Below are positions 62,254-64,000 of a stretch of 64,000 nt of DNA, in pieces. The position numbers were made by a program, and so were the translations under genes. The stretch is from positions 1 to 64,000 of the forward strand of contig JAEUOT010000034.1 of assembly GCA_016790705.1 (NCBI GenBank), read 5' to 3'. The notes below the pieces were generated by a model that worked only from the letters and a program-made list of their open reading frames with translations, had not been told where the DNA came from and ran no database searches. Positions within the stretch are counted from its first letter, which is position 1. Every line of letters starts with the position of its first letter. The stretch comes from Hydrogenophaga sp. Lineage in GTDB: Bacteria; Pseudomonadota; Gammaproteobacteria; Burkholderiales; Burkholderiaceae_C.

Positions 62254-64000
62254 ATGTCTGCCGTTGCCGAAACCCCCGTCAAGACCGTTCCCCCCATGCT
62301 GCTGTCCGGCCTGGAGCCGCTGCGCATCGGCGAGGGCAGCCTGTTCGTCAACGTCGGCGAGCGCACCAACGTCACCGGCTCCAAGGTCTTCGCGCGGATG
62401 ATTCTCGAAGGCCGCTACGAGGACGCGTTGGCGGTGGCCCGTCAGCAGGTCGAGAACGGCGCGCAGATCATCGACATCAACATGGACGAGGCCATGCTGG
62501 ACAGCAAGGCCGCGATGGTGCGCTTCCTGAACCTGATCGCCGGCGAGCCCGACATCGCGCGCGTGCCGATCATGATCGACTCCTCCAAGTGGAGCGTGAT
62601 CGAGGCCGGCCTGCAGTGCATCCAGGGCAAGGGCGTCGTCAACTCGATCTCCATGAAGGAGGGTGTCGAAGAGTTCAAGCGCCAGGCCCGGCTGATCAAG
62701 CGCTACGGTGCGGCCGCCGTGGTGATGGCCTTCGACGAGCAGGGCCAGGCCGACACCTACCAGCGCAAGATCGAGATCTGCGAGCGCGCCTACCGCATCC
62801 TGGTCGACGAGGTCGGCTTTCCGCCCGAAGACATCATCTTCGACCCCAACATCTTCGCGATCGCCACCGGCATCGCCGAGCACGACAACTACGCGGTCGA
62901 CTTCATCGAGGCCACGCGCTGGATCAAGCAGCACCTGCCGGGCGCCAAGGTCTCGGGCGGTGTGTCCAACGTGTCGTTCAGCTTTCGCGGCAACGACCCG
63001 GTGCGCGAGGTCATCCACACCGTGTTCCTGTACCACGCGATCCAGGCGGGCATGGACATGGGCATCGTGAATGCCGGCATGGTCGGCGTCTACGACGAGC
63101 TGGAGCCCACGCTGCGTGAACGCGTGGAAGACGTGGTGCTCAACCGCCGGCCCGATGCCGGCGAGCGTCTGGTGGAAGTGGCCGAGAGCGCCAAGAGCGG
63201 CGCCAAGGACGAGAGCAAGCAGAACGAGTGGCGCGCGCTGCCGATCCGCGAGCGCCTGACGCACGCGCTGGTGCGCGGCATCAACGCCCACATCAGCGAA
63301 GACACCGAGGAGATGTGGCAGGCCATCAAGGCCGACGGCGGCCGCCCGCTGCACGTGATCGAAGGTCCGCTGATGGACGGTATGAACGTGGTCGGCGACC
63401 TGTTCGGCGCCGGCAAGATGTTCCTGCCCCAGGTGGTGAAGTCGGCCCGCGTGATGAAGCAGGCCGTGGCCCACCTGCTGCCCTACATCGAGGAAGAGAA
63501 GCGCCAGCTCGAAGCGGCCGGCGGCGACGTGAAGTCCAAGGGCAAGATCGTGATCGCCACCGTCAAGGGCGATGTGCACGACATCGGCAAGAACATCGTC
63601 ACCGTCGTGCTCCAGTGCAACAACTTCGAGGTGGTGAACATGGGCGTGATGGTCCCGTGTCACGAAATCCTGGCCAAGGCCAAGGAAGAGGGCGCGGACA
63701 TCGTGGGCCTGTCGGGCCTGATCACGCCCAGCCTGGAAGAGATGCAGTACGTGGCCGGCGAGATGCAGAAGGACGCGCACTTCCGCGAGAAGGGCATTCC
63801 GCTGCTGATCGGTGGCGCCACCACCAGCCGCGTGCACACGGCGGTGAAGATCGCGCCGCACTACGACGGCCCTGTGGTCTACGTGCCCGACGCCTCGCGC
63901 AGCGTGAGCGTGGCGCAGAGCCTGATCGGCGACGCGCGCCAGCAGACGATTGCCGAACTCAACGCCGACTACGAGCGCGTGCGCCAGCAGCACGCCAACA
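62254..64000 (+). CDS. metH: methionine synthase, folate- and cobalamin-binding modules (C-terminal part of split MetH; runs off window)
   Basis: 582 codons are present from the ATG at 62254 to the window end with no stop. Pterin/folate-binding domain: [43 protein letters not shown]. Cobalamin cap helices follow, then the B12 domain with [12 protein letters not shown] (the lower axial His in the DxHxxG motif) and [13 protein letters not shown]. The reactivation domain would follow outside the window. It transfers the methyl of 5-methyl-THF to homocysteine together with the separately encoded N-terminal module at 38990. The SAH riboswitch just upstream controls it. Confidence 0.95.
   Translation, partial: MSAVAETPVKTVPPMLLSGLEPLRIGEGSLFVNVGERTNVTGSKVFARMILEGRYEDALAVARQQVENGAQIIDINMDEAMLDSKAAMVRFLNLIAGEPDIARVPIMIDSSKWSVIEAGLQCIQGKGVVNSISMKEGVEEFKRQARLIKRYGAAAVVMAFDEQGQADTYQRKIEICERAYRILVDEVGFPPEDIIFDPNIFAIATGIAEHDNYAVDFIEATRWIKQHLPGAKVSGGVSNVSFSFRGNDPVREVIHTVFLYHAIQAGMDMGIVNAGMVGVYDELEPTLRERVEDVVLNRRPDAGERLVEVAESAKSGAKDESKQNEWRALPIRERLTHALVRGINAHISEDTEEMWQAIKADGGRPLHVIEGPLMDGMNVVGDLFGAGKMFLPQVVKSARVMKQAVAHLLPYIEEEKRQLEAAGGDVKSKGKIVIATVKGDVHDIGKNIVTVVLQCNNFEVVNMGVMVPCHEILAKAKEEGADIVGLSGLITPSLEEMQYVAGEMQKDAHFREKGIPLLIGGATTSRVHTAVKIAPHYDGPVVYVPDASRSVSVAQSLIGDARQQTIAELNADYERVRQQHAN

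Overview
This 64 kb window is high-GC DNA with long, tightly packed genes. Its gene content (GTP-dependent PEP carboxykinase, split cobalamin methionine synthase, NicX-type dioxygenase, two-partner secretion, cyanate operon) fits a betaproteobacterium of the Burkholderiales, most likely the Comamonadaceae. No tRNA, rRNA, CRISPR array or intact insertion sequence was seen.

Left part (1-12.7 kb, minus strand): a contact-dependent inhibition / two-partner secretion locus, read right to left. It holds an Omp85-type transporter (TTG start), a 2908-residue filamentous CdiA-like exoprotein ending in an EndoU-type nuclease tip, a small AT-rich immunity candidate, and an orphan truncated copy of the exoprotein's pretoxin region that runs off the window edge. 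From 13.4 to 19 kb lies a probable hydroxypyridine catabolic cluster: a flavin reductase-MarR fusion divergent from a nicX-like ring-cleavage dioxygenase, an alpha/beta hydrolase and an acyl-CoA-dehydrogenase-fold protein. ArgP, two fasciclin proteins, TetR and LysR regulators, a universal stress protein, a phosphoesterase and pckG follow to 27.5 kb.

Middle (27.8-44.8 kb): mostly housekeeping genes (threonine dehydratase, thioesterase, RecQ, RlmN-like, pirins, cNMP-binding protein, TerC/Alx family with a yybP-ykoY manganese riboswitch), a tandem-AAA ATPase of unknown role, and a class 3 lipase whose C-terminus resembles the XVIPCD signal of antibacterial type IV effectors, overlapped by a lipoprotein that is a good immunity candidate. 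The N-terminal half of split MetH is at 39 kb. Its partner starts at 62.25 kb behind an SAH riboswitch.

Right part (44.9-64 kb): a soluble histidine kinase and NarL-type regulator sit upstream of an ABC transporter-cyanase operon, with an 18-bp palindrome between them. A class II Fic protein follows. Then comes a minus-strand sulfurtransferase-OsmC-acyl-CoA dehydrogenase-rubredoxin/FAD oxidoreductase operon. It has a textbook sigma-54 promoter, candidate upstream activator sites and, about 3 kb further upstream, a NifA-like enhancer-binding protein. Between operon and activator sits a lower-GC insert carrying a 742-residue protein with a Mrr-like N-terminus and a possible PIN-like C-terminus. 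It is the best candidate here for an undescribed defence gene.
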